Shown here piece after piece: positions 21,981-34,233 of a DNA stretch of 64,000 nt. Every line of letters starts with the position of its first letter. Positions within the stretch are counted from its first letter, which is position 1. Made by a program: the position numbers and the translations under genes. Below the pieces are notes generated by a model. It ran no database searches. It was given only the letters and a program-made list of their open reading frames with translations, and was not told where the DNA came from. Source of the stretch: Tetracentron sinense (Eukaryota > Streptophyta > Magnoliopsida > Trochodendrales > Trochodendraceae); assembly GCA_015143295.1 (NCBI GenBank), contig CM026571.1, forward strand, positions 33,570,505 to 33,634,504, in the 5' to 3' direction.

Positions 21981-22698
21981 CATGATACGATAAGATAAGA
22001 CAAACATGACAAGTTTTCAAGCACGGAAATGTTATTTTCAGTCAAGTCAAGTGCACGGTGTTTTCAAGGGTTTTATCGGCTTTTATGAATTTAAGCATGA
22101 TTATATACTCCTTTACTTTATTGTCATGATATGAATTATTCCTGCTTTATATGCTTGAATTGTTTCCTGCTTTATATATGTGAAATGCTTCCTGCTTCCT
22201 ATACTGCTATGGTTTTGCTATGACTAGTGGTTAGTATTTAGTACCCGCTGAGTATTCCATGCTCAGCCGTACTTCTTATGTCGGCAGGTTCTGAGGGAGC
22301 TGCTGCTCCTTTTGATGTCTGTGCTCCTAGCCCTTGGGTGGAGGAGGTGTACGTCGAGGAACCTTTGGAGGAACCTCCCGTAGAGGGTTATCAGTAGGTG
22401 GTGTTAGATTCTGAGTGGATTAGCTGTGGGTGAGCATGAGTGATTATATCCATGTATTTTGGCGGGCATGTCCGCACTTTCTTTGTTTTGTTTTCTTTTG
22501 TATTGAACTTGGACCATGTGTATATACTTAGAGGTTTGTTAAACCTCCGCTGTGTTTTATAGTTATGCTTCCGCTGTTATCCTCTATTGTATATGTTCTG
22601 TGGGTTTTGTAGGTTGGTTTGTCAAGCAAGTCATGTAAGTCATGATTAAGTCGTCCAAGATTCACTCTAACTCCTAGGGTGGGTTTTGGGTCGCGACA

Positions 22699-25412
22699 GG
22701 TTTGATTCGCCCTAGTGTGTTGCCATGGGGAGCACCGGTGTTGTTCGTCAGAAAGAAAGACGAAAGTCTTCGTCTGTGCATTGATTATCATCTACTGAAT
22801 CAAGAGACGATTAAGAACAAGTATCCTCTCCCCTGGATTGATGATCTATTCAATCAGGTACAAGGCGCTCAGGTATTTTTGAAGATAGATCTTTGGTCCA
22901 GGTATCACCAGTTGCGGGTCAAGGAAGAAAATATTCGGAAGACAGCATTTCGAACTCGCTACGGACACTACAAGTTCTGGGTGATGCCGTTCGGACTAAC
23001 AAATGCACCTACGGCCTTTATGGAATTGATGAATCATCTTTTTCGTCCGTATTTGGATCAGTTCATCATGGTATTCATCGACGACATCCTGGTATACTCT
23101 CCTAGCCACGAGGAGCATGATCGGCATTTGAGAATTACGCTGCAAACGCTACGAGACAATCAGTTGTATGCTAAGTTCTCCAAGTGCGAGTTTTGGATGA
23201 AGGAGATAGCCTTCCTTGGGTGTATTGTGTCAAGGAATAGAATATCTGTGGATCCCTCCAAGATTCAAGCGATAACTGAGTGGGGAAGGCCATCCACTAT
23301 CACAGAAGTTCAAAGTTTTCTGGGATTGGCCGGTTACTATCGCAGGTTTGTGGAAGGGTTTTCTAAGATCGCTGCCCCATTAACAGAGTTGACGAAGAAA
23401 GATATGAAGTTTGAATGGACTGCAGCGCAGGAGTGAAGTTTTCAAGAATTGAAAAAGAGATTAACAACTGCCCCAGTGTTGACCACTCCCTCAGGATCAG
23501 GAGATTTTGAGGTATGCTGTGATGCTTCTGGCAAAGGTCTCGGTTGTGTGTTGATGCAAAATAAAAAGGTCATTGCTTATGGTTCTCAGTAACTCAAGAT
23601 TCACGAGTTGAACTATCTCACGCATGATCTGGAATTGGCAGCCGTGGTGTTCGCATTGAGGATCTGGAGGCATTACTTATACGGAGAAAAAATGGTGATC
23701 TATAGTGATCACATGAGTTTGAAGTATCTCTTCTCTCAGAAAGAGCTCAACATGCGTCAGAGAAGATGGATGGAGTTTCTAAAGGATTACGATTATGTAA
23801 TCCAGTATCACCCTGGTAAGGGTAATGTGGTGGCAGACGCCATGAGCAGAGAAATGGTTGAATTTGTTGCATACATGAGGGCGGATCGCTGGAAGATGAT
23901 AGAAGAGTTTAAGAATTGGAATCTGAGTCTGGGATTCCAAGGAAATAGCGTTCGGTTGGCTAGTATTCAAGCTAAGCCGGTATTATTACAGAAGATTCAA
24001 GAAGCGCAGATAGAAGATTCAGAGATCAAGGCCATTAAAGATAGAATGCTTCAGGGAAAAGGGAGTGATTTCGAAAAATCAGAAGATGGAATCCTCCGAT
24101 TTCAAGGTCGTGTGTGTGTACCTGCAAACCTCGAGCTGAAAAATGAACTACTCAACGAGGCACACCAATCGCGTTTCGCAGTGCACCCTGGAAGCACGAA
24201 GATGTACCATGATGTGAAGAGAAACTACTGGTGAAATGGCATGAAAAGAGAGATTGTAGAGTATGTCTCTCGCTGTCTGGTTTGCCAGTAGGTTAAAGCG
24301 GAGCATCAGAAACCATCTGGTTTGTTGAATTCGCTACCAATTCCCGATGGAAGTGGGAACATATCACGATGGATTTTGTGGTGGGACTACCAAGAACAAG
24401 GAGTGGACACAACGTTGTCTGGATGATAGTCGATAGACTAACTAAGTCAGCCCACTTCCTCGCTATTAAAGACACCATCATGTTGGAAAATCTGTCGAAG
24501 CTGTATATCAGAGAGATTGTGAAGCTACATGGTATACTGGTGACAATTGTATCAGATTGCGATCCGCGATTCACTTCTCGGTTCTGGCAGAGTTTGCAAG
24601 AAGCCTTGGGTACGCTGCTCCGCATGAGTACAACTTATCATCCTTAGACCGACGAACAGTCCGAGCGCACGATTCAAACACTGGAAGATATGTTGCGCAC
24701 TTGCAGCCTAGACTTTCGAAGAAACTGGGATGATCACTTACCTATGATTGAATTTGCATATAACAACAGTTATCAGGCAAATATTCAAATGGCTCCTTAT
24801 GAAGCCTTGTATGGCCAGAGCTATCGATCGCCAGTATATTGGACTGAAGTTGGAGAACATAAGCTGCTGGGACTGGAACTAGTACAAGAAACTACTAAGA
24901 AGATCGAGTTAATTCGATCCAGGCTATTAGCTGCTCAGAGTCGACAAAAGAGTTATGCCGATGGAAAGCGTCGGGACCTGGAATTTCAGGTCGGCGATCA
25001 CGTCTTCTTGAAGGTCTCTCCATCAAAAGGTGTCCTACATTTTGGTAAGCAGAGTAAATTAAGTCCGCAATTTATTTGGCCTTTTGAAATTTTGGCCAAA
25101 ATAGGCAGTGTAGCCTACCGTCTAGCACTACCACCAGAGTTGGAGAGAGTTCACAATGTATTTCATATATCTATGTTGAAGAAATATGTTCCTAATCCTT
25201 CGCATGTGATTCGTCATGAACCAATTCAAGTTCGAGAAGACTTAACTTTTGAGGAAAAACCAGTGCAAATCTTGGACCGTAAAGAACAAGTGTTGCAGAC
25301 TAAAACAATCAAGTTGCTCAAGGTTTTGTGGCAACATCATGGAGTAGAAGAATCCACCTGGGAGCTTGAGGAGGCGATGCGAGATAGCCATCCTCACTTG
25401 TTTGAGGATTAA
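22699..25412 (+). pseudogene. RT, RNase H, integrase and chromodomain (main part of pol, broken)
   Basis: From 22702 the frame reads RT ([19 protein letters not shown], intact FIDD box at 23074-23085, [18 protein letters not shown]), a stop at 23434, RNase H ([29 protein letters not shown]), and the integrase zinc region (EAHQSRFAVHPGSTKMYHD, CLVCQ). Stops and a frameshift lie between 24230 and 24370. The DDE core follows ([23 protein letters not shown], the Glu after a stop near 24650) and then the linker RQKSYADGKRRDLEF. A C-terminal chromodomain is present (about 25255-25411: VQILDRKEQVL, LWQHHGVEESTWEL). RT and chromodomain are better preserved than in the 1-7760 copy. Confidence 0.92.
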
Positions 25413-25470
25413 TCTGTGTCATAAATCTTGAAAACAGATATGACAAATTTCGAGGATGAAATTTTTTGTA

Positions 25471-25482
25471 AAGAGGGGAGAT
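25471..25482 (+). other. Polypurine tract of the 16032-28475 element
   Basis: AAGAGGGGAGAT directly before the TGTATTGCCCC start of the 3' LTR; the upstream gaggatgaaattttttgtaa stretch is the usual context in this clade. Confidence 0.85.
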
Positions 25483-28475
25483 TGTATTGCCCCAGAATTT
25501 CAAATAATAAAATTATGCATAATTTGGTCCTTAACTAGGGTTAAATACTTGAGTGATTGTTAAAGTAATAAAAAGTGGGTTTTGCTCTAGATTGAAGTGC
25601 ACCGAGGAAATCTCAGTGTCTTTTCTCAAAAATCACACACAGTGTGCCGATCGACTACCGGAACACACTCCTATCGTATCGGTTCCATCAGGTATCATTT
25701 CACGGGACCGCGGGGCCATTATGTGTGATAAAATTGAGAAAAACTGGGAAAATAGTGGGTTTTGTAGTTTTCTTCCGGACTAAAGTCCAACTATCAAAAC
25801 TCAGAATTTTTTCCCAAAATTTTTACAGTAGGTGTAGAACTACCCCAAGTTCAGTCACCTGAAGTTTCGATTCCATTGCGTATCTATTCACGAGACCGCA
25901 GGAGTCTTAAATGTAAGAAAATCGAGAAAACAAGGAAATTCCAGATTTTCCAGAATTCAGTTGTGACTCCATAATTGTTGGGGATTCTAATATAAATCTG
26001 TGCAGCTGGTACCACAGCGTTTTGATCAACCATGAGGATGACCGTCTGTTGTTGCAGCAGTTAATCATCTCAAATGAAGAAATAGCAGCATGTTTTGTGT
26101 CCAAAATCAGGAAATTAGTGGGTTTTACAATTTTCTTCCGGAGTAAAGTGCAGCTATCAAAACTTAGTATTTTTTCCCAAAATTTTTACAGTAGCTATCG
26201 GACTATACCAAGTTCGGTCACCTGAAATTTCATCACGATCGGATGGCATTTGGTAAGGGTTTGGAGGCTTGTATGTGCGAAAAATCGGAAAGCCGGCCAA
26301 ACTAGTCAAAGTGGTCAAAACTAGTCAAATTGGTCAAACGCCACACCAATGTGGGTCATGCTTGTTGCGCACGATTCCATCCCTTATCCTATATAAAGGT
26401 AAAGCCTTTATTCATTTTTTTCACTTCGCACAGTGAGTTGGGGACGGATAGTCTGAGCGTTTCTAGAGAGAGAGAAGAGGAGAGAGAAAGGGGTGGGGGT
26501 AGTTGCATGCGTACTACCCCGGGATTTTTTGACGTGCTAAACACCGTGGTGTCATCGGATCATGCATGTGGGACCTCAAAAAGTGTGAAAAAGGTAAAAA
26601 CCCTCTCTTTCCTTCCTATTTTCTTCTATTTTTATCCCTTTTTGTCGTGGTTTGGGATGTGTGAACAATGTGAATGAATAAAAAGGGTTCGAGACCCTGA
26701 AATGATATGTGAATGAATGTGGGAAGGGATTAAATTGGAGTAGAGGGATGTAGCCTCGCTTTCGGGCTGTTCACAGCTCGAAATTTAGACTCCAGCTGAT
26801 GTGCTATAAAATTGCAAGGTAGCAATCGATCGCAATGATCGATTGTAAGCTGGACAGTGTGCTTTGGAAGCCTATGTTGGCTCCCTTATGTTTATAGGGA
26901 CCTCCTAGGAAGCCCAAAAATCACGATTGGCATTTTTAAGGCAATGGAGAGTGCCCATTGGCTTGGGTGCGCTCCATATCGGAGTGGTATACTTGTGGAT
27001 TTCATATATGGGCGTGATGCCCAAGTGTGTCGGTTATCCAAGCGAGGCTTGGGATAATCGGGGTTGTTCATGGTTAGAAAACCTAACCTGTGGTTACGTG
27101 GGGCCGTGGTTCCTCCTTGTCTAAGTCCAGGATAGCGGCATTGGATGTCGTGGGTTCCCTGTGACTGATAGACGGGAGATGTCGGTCTGTTTGTCTAGGC
27201 CGTACGTAGTTCCTCTTAGACTAGATCAGGAGTGGCAGCATTGGATGTCTTGGTTCCTCCGAGACTGGTAGTCAAGAGATGTTGGAGTCCTAGGGAGTCA
27301 GGGCTGAGCATCCGATGGTGTATAGTCCGGGGGTCCTCTCTGGATGGGTCAGAAGAGGGCGGTAGCCGGGTCTATCAGGATTACCTTCGTGGTGGGACGT
27401 TTAGGAGTGGTGGCATTGGATATCATGGTTCCTCCGTAAGACTAGCCAGAAGAGGCTGGTATGCAGGTTGGCCGTGGATTCCTTCTAGACTGATATCCGG
27501 CTGATATGGCAGCGAATACTCGAGATGTGGTCGGCCAGTGGATTTGAGGAGTTTGTTCTTGTAGGATAGGTGCCCGTGTGGTATGAAATCTTCAGCTTCG
27601 CAGTTTGTTGAACCAGAGTGCTCATGTGTTGTAACAGTTGGTCGAGCCGGAGTGCTCGGGTTGGTATTAAATCTTCAGATTCAGGGTTGTACGAGCAAGT
27701 GTGCTCAAAGTTGTAGTGAATCTTCAGATTCTAAGTTGGTATTTGGGTCGGAGTACCCAAAGTTCGATCTTGATCGGGTATATATTACCCAGGATTGTGT
27801 AAGTAATTCTAAAAGATTCAAGTGATGATTGATGACTGGACAAGGGTCCAAGTATGTATAGTACAAATAAAATTGTGCATGGGCCTACGGCCAGTTAATA
27901 GAGTCGAAAGACTCGAAGAATAACATGATTATTGTATGGAATGTTAAAATGAATTCATAACTGGATTTCTTCGAGATTGGGAATCTCGTGTTGGGTGAAA
28001 TAGCTCTGTGTGACCGTATGTCACATTATAACTTGGATATATTATTATACTGTATCATAACTCTAGATCTGTACTATTATGTTGTTATTAATGCATGTTA
28101 ATTCATGAAAAATAGTATAGATGGACTGTGGTTTTTATTGGGCTTCATAGCTCACTGACGTTATATGTCAACAGATACAGGAGCTGCTGAGCAATAGGTG
28201 TGGATCCTGTACCTTGGACCTTTTTGGATTTTGGATAGAGACTACTTGGTGTGTTATTGGCGCCTACGTTTTGTAAACAGACATAAATGTAATTAATACA
28301 AGTATTTGTTTTGTGGTGATGGCTATTGTGATGACCAGTGATGATTTGCCTCATTGGGGGCAAGGTTTAAATTTCCCGCAATTTTCACTGGCAAAATCTT
28401 CTGCTGCATTAGTATGAACAGTCGGGCGCACGTCTCGGAACACGATTCCTTAAGGCGCGGGTTCGGGGTGTCACA
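25483..28475 (+). repeat. 3' LTR (2993 bp) of the 16032-28475 element
   Basis: Co-linear with 16032-18989 over its whole length, starting TGTATTGCCCCAGAAT and ending GGTGTCACA, with the TATA box at 26390-26397. The copies differ by scattered transitions and small indels, e.g. an extra ttccttcctattttcttc stretch at about 26608. The insertion is therefore not recent; an exact divergence was not computed. Confidence 0.92.
26390..26397 (+). promoter_or_regulatory. TATA box, 3' LTR of the 16032 element
   Basis: TATATAAA in the context atcctatataaaggt, matching 16936-16943 in the 5' LTR. Confidence 0.65.
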
Positions 28476-29229
28476 GTCTGACTCCCTCCAATTACCCCAA
28501 ACTAGTATGGGGAAATTCCTCCAGCCCTTGTGTGTGTTGGGCATGTCTTCCACCAAGTAAGTCGTCTTGTTTTAGATCGACAGATAAAAATATGGTTCAG
28601 GATCATTAGAACAATGCTTGATGTAATAACGAGACAGAACGTGCCTATGCCCGATGTTGAACTCATCCTAATTATAGCACCTAATCCAAGACATTAACCT
28701 ATAAAGGTTTGGGTTCATCTGCCCGGGCGCAAACTCAAATAGCTGGAGAAGAGTCCTTACCAAAGGATCGGGAAGAAAGCACAGACTAGCCTCTAACTGG
28801 ATGGGGTACACCAGAGTGAATCCGTCAACAAGGTTAGGACCCTCAAGATCATCTAGGGTTCTAAACTTGACGTCGATTGGAATGTCAAGCTTATTTCGGA
28901 CTAACGTTTGGAAAGCTAGAACTCCCTCAGTAACTGAGGAGTTTGAGCTTGACACCTCTGAGGAACCGTAAAACAAGCTATCTGCATTAAGGTGTGCAGA
29001 AGACCCTGTTCGACTAGATGAGAAACCAAAGCGGTCTGGCATGACTGAAAGTGATCCTAAGCACCCTAGACCCCCTATGAGAGGGAAAGAAGTGTATGAG
29101 GAGAGAAAATGGAATCTGGGTAGTATATTGAACACAAATGGGAGACATCGATCCTAGAAGATCCTGATGCAAGCCGGAGGGCAAATCGGACCTATAAACA
29201 GCAGATATCGAAGGAGTGTAGGGAGATAG
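28476..29229 (-). pseudogene. TAT antisense extra ORF, proximal (N-terminal) part
   Basis: The minus strand reads a Ser-rich start (SEVSSSNSSVTEGVLAF), then IDVKFRTLDDLEGPNLV, LVYPIQLEASLCFLPDP and LLQLFEFAPGQMNPNLYR, followed by EDMPNTHKGWRNFPI. The spacing of a hydrophobic pre-segment, then APGQxNPN, then a KGW-type segment is the signature of the plant putative gypsy-type transposon domain found in the antisense ORF of TAT elements. It joins the 14300-16031 part once the 16032-28475 insertion is disregarded. No start codon could be fixed because a solo LTR begins at 29230. Confidence 0.66.
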
Positions 29230-30883
29230 TGTCGCGCCACAAAATCCCACCTAGGAGTTAGGCGTGACTTTGTGCGTGACTAACCTGTCATAACAAACCA
29301 TCCTGTTTAAAATACACAAGACATAAAATAGCAGAAGCGTAGACTAAAATTTCTTTAACGAGAAATGTATTCCAAGTCTGTACAACATAAACCAAAGTAT
29401 ATATGGACAAGCCCACCTATCAAAATACAAAATGGAATCTCTATATCACTCCTCTCATCATAAATCCAGGTATGGCCACCTATCTAGATCTCTGTCCTCC
29501 TGAGATTGCAACAAGATAGCCTCCTCTTGTCCATACTTCTCAATCCATGGAACTGGATTGCAAATGTCAAATGAAGCATCTGCCAACATCAAGATGTACG
29601 ACAGAGTATTGAAACACTCAGCAGGTACCAACCACTAGCTAACAGTGTTATAATATAGATCATGGCATGCTCACAATTCAATTGAAACCAATCACATGCA
29701 TGGATACATCCAAATGCAGGAAACTATGCTCTAAAACTCAAATATGCATACATGTTGGAATTCATTCTTAAATCTTATTTTCCGTGACTTTCAAAACATG
29801 CTTTTCGTTCTTTCTTTATTAGAACATCATATCTTTTCTTGTGTCTTATCTAAATTCTTGTCTTGTTCTTGTTAGAATCATGCTTGTGTTGAACTTGCTT
29901 GAAGCCAGATGATTAATGACCTTGAAGTCTGGTATGTATATACCCTTCATCGAAATTACTTGAAACAACTTGAAAGCAGGTATATAAATACCCTTCATTG
30001 AACATGCTTGAAATTTTCACACTAATCATCCTTGACCAACCCTTATGTTTGGCATTATCATTCTTACTTGTCTTTTCTTGAAGTCGGATATGACATATCC
30101 TTAAATATGCGCTATTCTTAACCAACCCTTATGTTTGACTTTATCATTGTGTTTTTGAATCATACTTGTGATTTAATTGAGGGACTTGTGACTTATGAAC
30201 ATTTGGAATACCCAAATGCTTGTGAACATTTTAGTTACACATGGGTTGCCCACGTGGCGTTTGACCGGTTGAGCAAAATCCCGTTTTTTCACATATACGG
30301 CTCTTCGTAACCCTAGTAAATGACATGTGACAAAACCGAAACTTCAGGTGACCGAACTAGGGACAGTCCGACACTCGCTGTAAAAATTTTCAAGGAATAA
30401 TGTGCAGTTTTGACTGTAAAAAGTAAGTCCAGAAAAAAATTACAAAACCCACAAATTTCCTAATTTTGGACACAAAACATGTCATGGTTTCTTCATTTGA
30501 GATGATGATCTGCCGAAACGACAGACAGTCGTCCACAGGGTCTACCGACACACGGTGGCAACAGTTTCACAGATTTTAATATCAAGTCCCAACTAAACTT
30601 CGACAATCAGTGAATTTTTGGGTTTTCTTGATTTTTTTACATACAAGGCCCCCGCGGTCTCACAAATCGATGTACGACGGAACCAGTACAATAGATGATC
30701 GTCCCAATAACCGACCAGTATGTTGTGTGCGAATTCCGAAGAAAAACACTTGATTTTTATCGGTACACTTCAGTTTCGAATAAAACTCACTTTCCATAAA
30801 TTTATCAATCACTTAACTAATTAACCTTAGTTAAGGACTCATAAACCCATAATTTTATTATATTTAAATTCCGGGTCGTTACA
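29230..30883 (-). repeat. Solo LTR (about 1.65 kb), minus strand, mosaic type
   Basis: On the plus strand it starts TGTCGCGCCAC and ends CCGGGTCGTTACA; in sense it is TGTAACGACCCGG to GGCGCGACA. Its sense-5' half matches the start of the 16032 LTR (AATAAAATTATG, the LTR-type gtccttaacta block, and gtgggttttg with TTTTACAG repeats). Its sense-3' half matches the tail of the 5398 and 49072 LTRs (cctaggagttag, the compare block cagcaggtaccaaccactagc at 29620). GTGTC follows the right end and overlaps the left end, suggesting a collapsed duplication. Confidence 0.78.
29890..30145. repeat. LTR minisatellite, about three to four degenerate units
   Basis: Units contain cttgaagtctggtatgtat, atacccttcatcgaaa and aaccaacccttatgtttg in rotation. 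Same place in the LTR as the other minisatellites, different sequence. Confidence 0.7.
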
Positions 30884-32339
30884 GTGTCCAAGTTAATTTT
30901 TTCCACTCGCCTCTCAAAGAAGGTATCTTGCATGTATTATCTTCATTTAGTTAAAATAGCAAGTGTGATCTTGGTGTCCCTCCATGGGTACGCCCAAAAA
31001 TACTCCCTAAGCCTAACAGTCTGTAACTATCACTAAGGGTTGAGATTTAGATTGGCTTATTTTGTCTTTTCTAAGGCCACATTAACTTTAATCCTAACCC
31101 TCTGTAATTTCCCACATCTTTATGCCACGTGGTTTTTTTTCTTTTGTTTTTGGGGTAGAATTATGCCACAGTATTTCTCTAACCCGACTTGACCGACATT
31201 AATTCACAGTTTTAAAAACCGAAATTTGTATAGCTATTGGGTCAAGAGGTGCCATGCTTCAGAGTTCAGATATTGGAGGAAGGCAAAATATTCAAGAATC
31301 GCTCTGGTGGACACAAATCATCTGGCAGCTGGCGATAAAATGGGGAAGAAGTCATATTTCTTTTTCTCCCCATGATTTTGACTTCTCCCCACCTGATATC
31401 TTTCCCCTTTTAAACACCACACGTCCCATGATAGTGCGCTGGGCTTGATGATGTGGCCTAAGGATAAAATTCTGTATGGTTAGACAGCTTGGACGACTCA
31501 AATCAAGTGGATATGTTGTCATGCAGTTGTTGGACGAAAGTTTAAGCATCTAAAAGAGAACGATACATCTGAATTTTAGTGTGGGTGAAAGAAAATTAAA
31601 AAAAAAAAACCAAATTTTCTCGTAAAATAACGATCAAAAAATTGATAAAGTTTTTGAAAGAAAATTCGTAATTTTTGCGAAAATGCAAGAAAATGAAAAT
31701 GTGTTTCATGTAAACAAAACGCAAGAAAAGTGAAAAGTGTAAGAAACACTTTCTTTCTTGACGAGAAAGTGGGTGAAAGAAAAAAAAAGAAATTAAAATT
31801 TTCTTTCAAAACAATCATCAAAAGATGGAGGAAGTTTTTGAAATAATGTCATTTTTGAGGAAGTGCAATAAAATGAAAGTATGTTTTCTGCCAACCAAAC
31901 GCAAAAAAAAATACAATAAAACATACTTTTCTTTTATTTTCCCTCATTTTCTCGCCAAACAAACACACCCTTATAGGGCAACCTCTGATCAAGGCAAATG
32001 AGAGCAAACAAGCTGTAATGAAAAGATAATTAATCAATAAAAAGGGCCAATGGCTTACAGATGGCTCGTGGATGACTTTTACAGAAAAAGACTTGAAAGA
32101 AAATAGAGTTGGAAAGGTAACAGTAGACCCATTTATAAGACTTCTGTTTTTTTATGTTTCTCTCCACTTCGTAGACTTATATTTGCTCGTTTGTTTCACC
32201 ATGTTATTCGTCTTGTTGTCTCTTAGACGAATCTCCTTATTTATGAGATGAATGCGGAGGTCCTTGACTATTTCTCTGTTATAAGAGAATAAGCGAATAA
32301 GCTTTAGTTTAGGATAGCAACTAGCTTTTTCTATTGAGA
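30884..32339. other. Non-coding AT-rich region with an internal tandem duplication
   Basis: No gene was recognised. From 31576 to about 31925 two units of about 170-180 bp repeat (ggtgaaagaaaa, followed by tttttgaaa, then aaaatgaaaatgtgtt and aaacgcaagaaaa). The stretch ends with ttttctcgccaaacaaacaca, which resembles a MITE terminus, but no matching left end was found. Confidence 0.4.
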
Positions 32340-32815
32340 TTCTCTTTTTTTATATATTAAATTGTACAATGTGTACAAAGATAATATGGATAGATACAAC
32401 CCGTTTGTAGATCTACGAGTTATCAGGGCATCCGACCCAATCAACATCTGAGGAACCTGAGAGAGCGATAGATAAGCTATGATCATTTGTACCCTTAACA
32501 TAACATAGGTCATGTTTGTAGTGAGATGAGTTGAGGTTGGTAGTGCATAAATTGGCATAATTAGTTGATAGCATAGGTCATGTCTGGACGAGTAAGTTTC
32601 ATGTACTGCAAGACGCACGTAAATTGGGGATAAAGTGTGGGAGTCTGAGTGCACCAACCATGTTGGTTTTGTTCCACTGGGCATAGGTATTGAGCAAGGT
32701 TTTGCAAAAACCATGTTGGTTTTCTTAATGAGATTAAGTGCCTACTTTGAGTGAGTTGGAAACAAGAATTAGCTAGTTCAGGTGGCTTCCATGACAAGAA
32801 AGTAATATAAGTCAC
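32340..32815 (-). pseudogene. Ty1/copia RT-RNase H fragment
   Basis: Minus-strand pieces in two frames show KPCSIPMPSGTK, LTRPDMTYAIN, the chain-like LSLSQVPQMLIGSDA and TRRSTNG. These correspond, in order, to the copia motifs around the RT/RNase H junction: the PM motif, the RPD motif with TYAVN, the GYSDADW box and the RRSTSGY box. The fragment is short, has frameshifts, and no LTRs were recognised. Confidence 0.72.
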
Positions 32816-34233
32816 CGTAATTAATCATGGAGAATCACTACTACAAATATGCTTATTAATCATAATTACATTTTCAATTTTCAAGAACAATCATTAAAGG
32901 AGAACCTATTGCCCATGGTCTGAAATTTCGGGTATTAGTCCAATACATACTGATTTTGCACAATAATTGACAATACACTATACTAAAAGATTTTTCATAG
33001 GTATCGAAGGGTGTCAATTTGTACCAGAAGTATTGATTCAATACACCCGATACGTATTTTGACATCTTTTTTTTGCTACTTTTCCCTTTTGGCATTTCAA
33101 TCAATACTGTACAACATCAATCGACACTCATAAAATCGAATGTAGCCTCATTTTGAGTGTTTTAAAACACCTCTTAACTATATTTTTTCCCAAAAAAATT
33201 ATCCCCTAATAATTTTAAGCCTAAAATCACAACTCTATTAAAAAATTTCAGTATTTCGAAAAATACTTTCAATTTAGGGTTCCAAAAATGAAATAGGTTA
33301 AGTCTATGGATGATTTAAAAGATCTATGTACTAACTCTATTTTTTGAATTTTTTTAATATTTTTAATTTAAAAATAAATATTTTAAATACTTTTTCATAA
33401 GTATAGCATTAAAATAAGTTTATATACCTTATTTTTTTTAACTCTAACTCGAATGCTATAGATTCATTGTTATTGTTTCTTTCTATATAGTGATGTAGTC
33501 CTTCTGAAGATGATTTCCGGGATGATGTCACGTATACAAACTGTCACAAGTGACGAGAGCACGTGACAAGTACATGCCTGATATATAAATGTCAAAACCC
33601 CTACTCAAACGTTAAAAAGAGCATTTGCCATTTATTCGCATAACGCCAAGGCAAGTATATGGCAAATTGCGTAGTGTGATGCAACCTGTGCGCTCTACAT
33701 AGGCTCTCAAAAAAGATTATGAACAGAAAGGTCATCATATCCCAGTAAGAATGGCAACATGTGTACCCCACATCCTATCTCAGCGGCATGTGTACCCTAC
33801 GTAAAAAAAATTTCCTAATGCAGCTGAATGGTAGTTGTTATAGGGTAACAATGCCCCAATCTAAGGAAAATTGTTTTAAGGATCTCATCGAAAGGGCATC
33901 ATCTAACAAGTTGTGAGTAGGGGAGGGATGGTATCGAAGAGGTTGAGGGAGGAATTGTAAATATTAGCGACGACAATGATGATAATGGTGACAACGATGA
34001 GGAAAGGAAAGTTAGGGGACGTCAGGTAGTCACATGCACAGCCAGAGTAGAGTCATGAGTAGGGGAGGTATGGTATTGTATTTAAAGAGAAAAAATACTT
34101 CGACCATGCCACCCAGGACAGGAGTCAAGGTGCGTGTATGCCCTCGCGTGGTCATGATAGCCAGACATACAAGCAACGACGTCGTACTATTTGGGGACAG
34201 ACTATATGAAACATTGATGGCATGAGTCACAAG

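Larger units (their letters stand above)
20329..22698 (+). mobile_element. Solo LTR (2370 bp) inside pol, with perfect GGTTT duplication
   Basis: The unit starts TGTAGAGCCCCGAAC and ends GGGTCGCGACA and is flanked by GGTTT at 20324-20328 and 22699-22703. Length and termini match the LTRs of the 1-7760 element (TGTAGCACCCC to GCGCGACA), so it belongs to a related Tekay family. It has a palindrome array (20533-20725), a TATA box (20785-20790), a leader with ctagggtttcc, a minisatellite (21638-21980) and the shared tail near 22240-22290. Solo LTRs arise by recombination between the two LTRs of a full element. Confidence 0.95.
16032..28475 (+). mobile_element. Ty3/gypsy chromovirus (Tekay-like), 12.4 kb with a nested solo LTR
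   Basis: Two long LTRs (16032-18989 and 25483-28475) flank an internal region with an iMet-type primer-binding site, a protease remnant, RT, RNase H, integrase, a chromodomain and a polypurine tract, all on the plus strand. Flanking bases are ATCTG at the left and GTCTG at the right, a 5-bp target-site duplication with one mismatch. It is inserted in the antisense ORF of a TAT element. Gag and the protease active site are absent and pol has stops, so the copy is non-autonomous. A solo LTR of another family (20329-22698) accounts for 2.4 kb of its length. Confidence 0.93.

Noticed and set aside
28145..28363. Matching minus-strand frames in both 16032-element LTRs (also 18659-18877) as a conserved gene
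   Set aside because: They are the same LTR segment twice; similarity is due to LTR duplication, not to coding selection.
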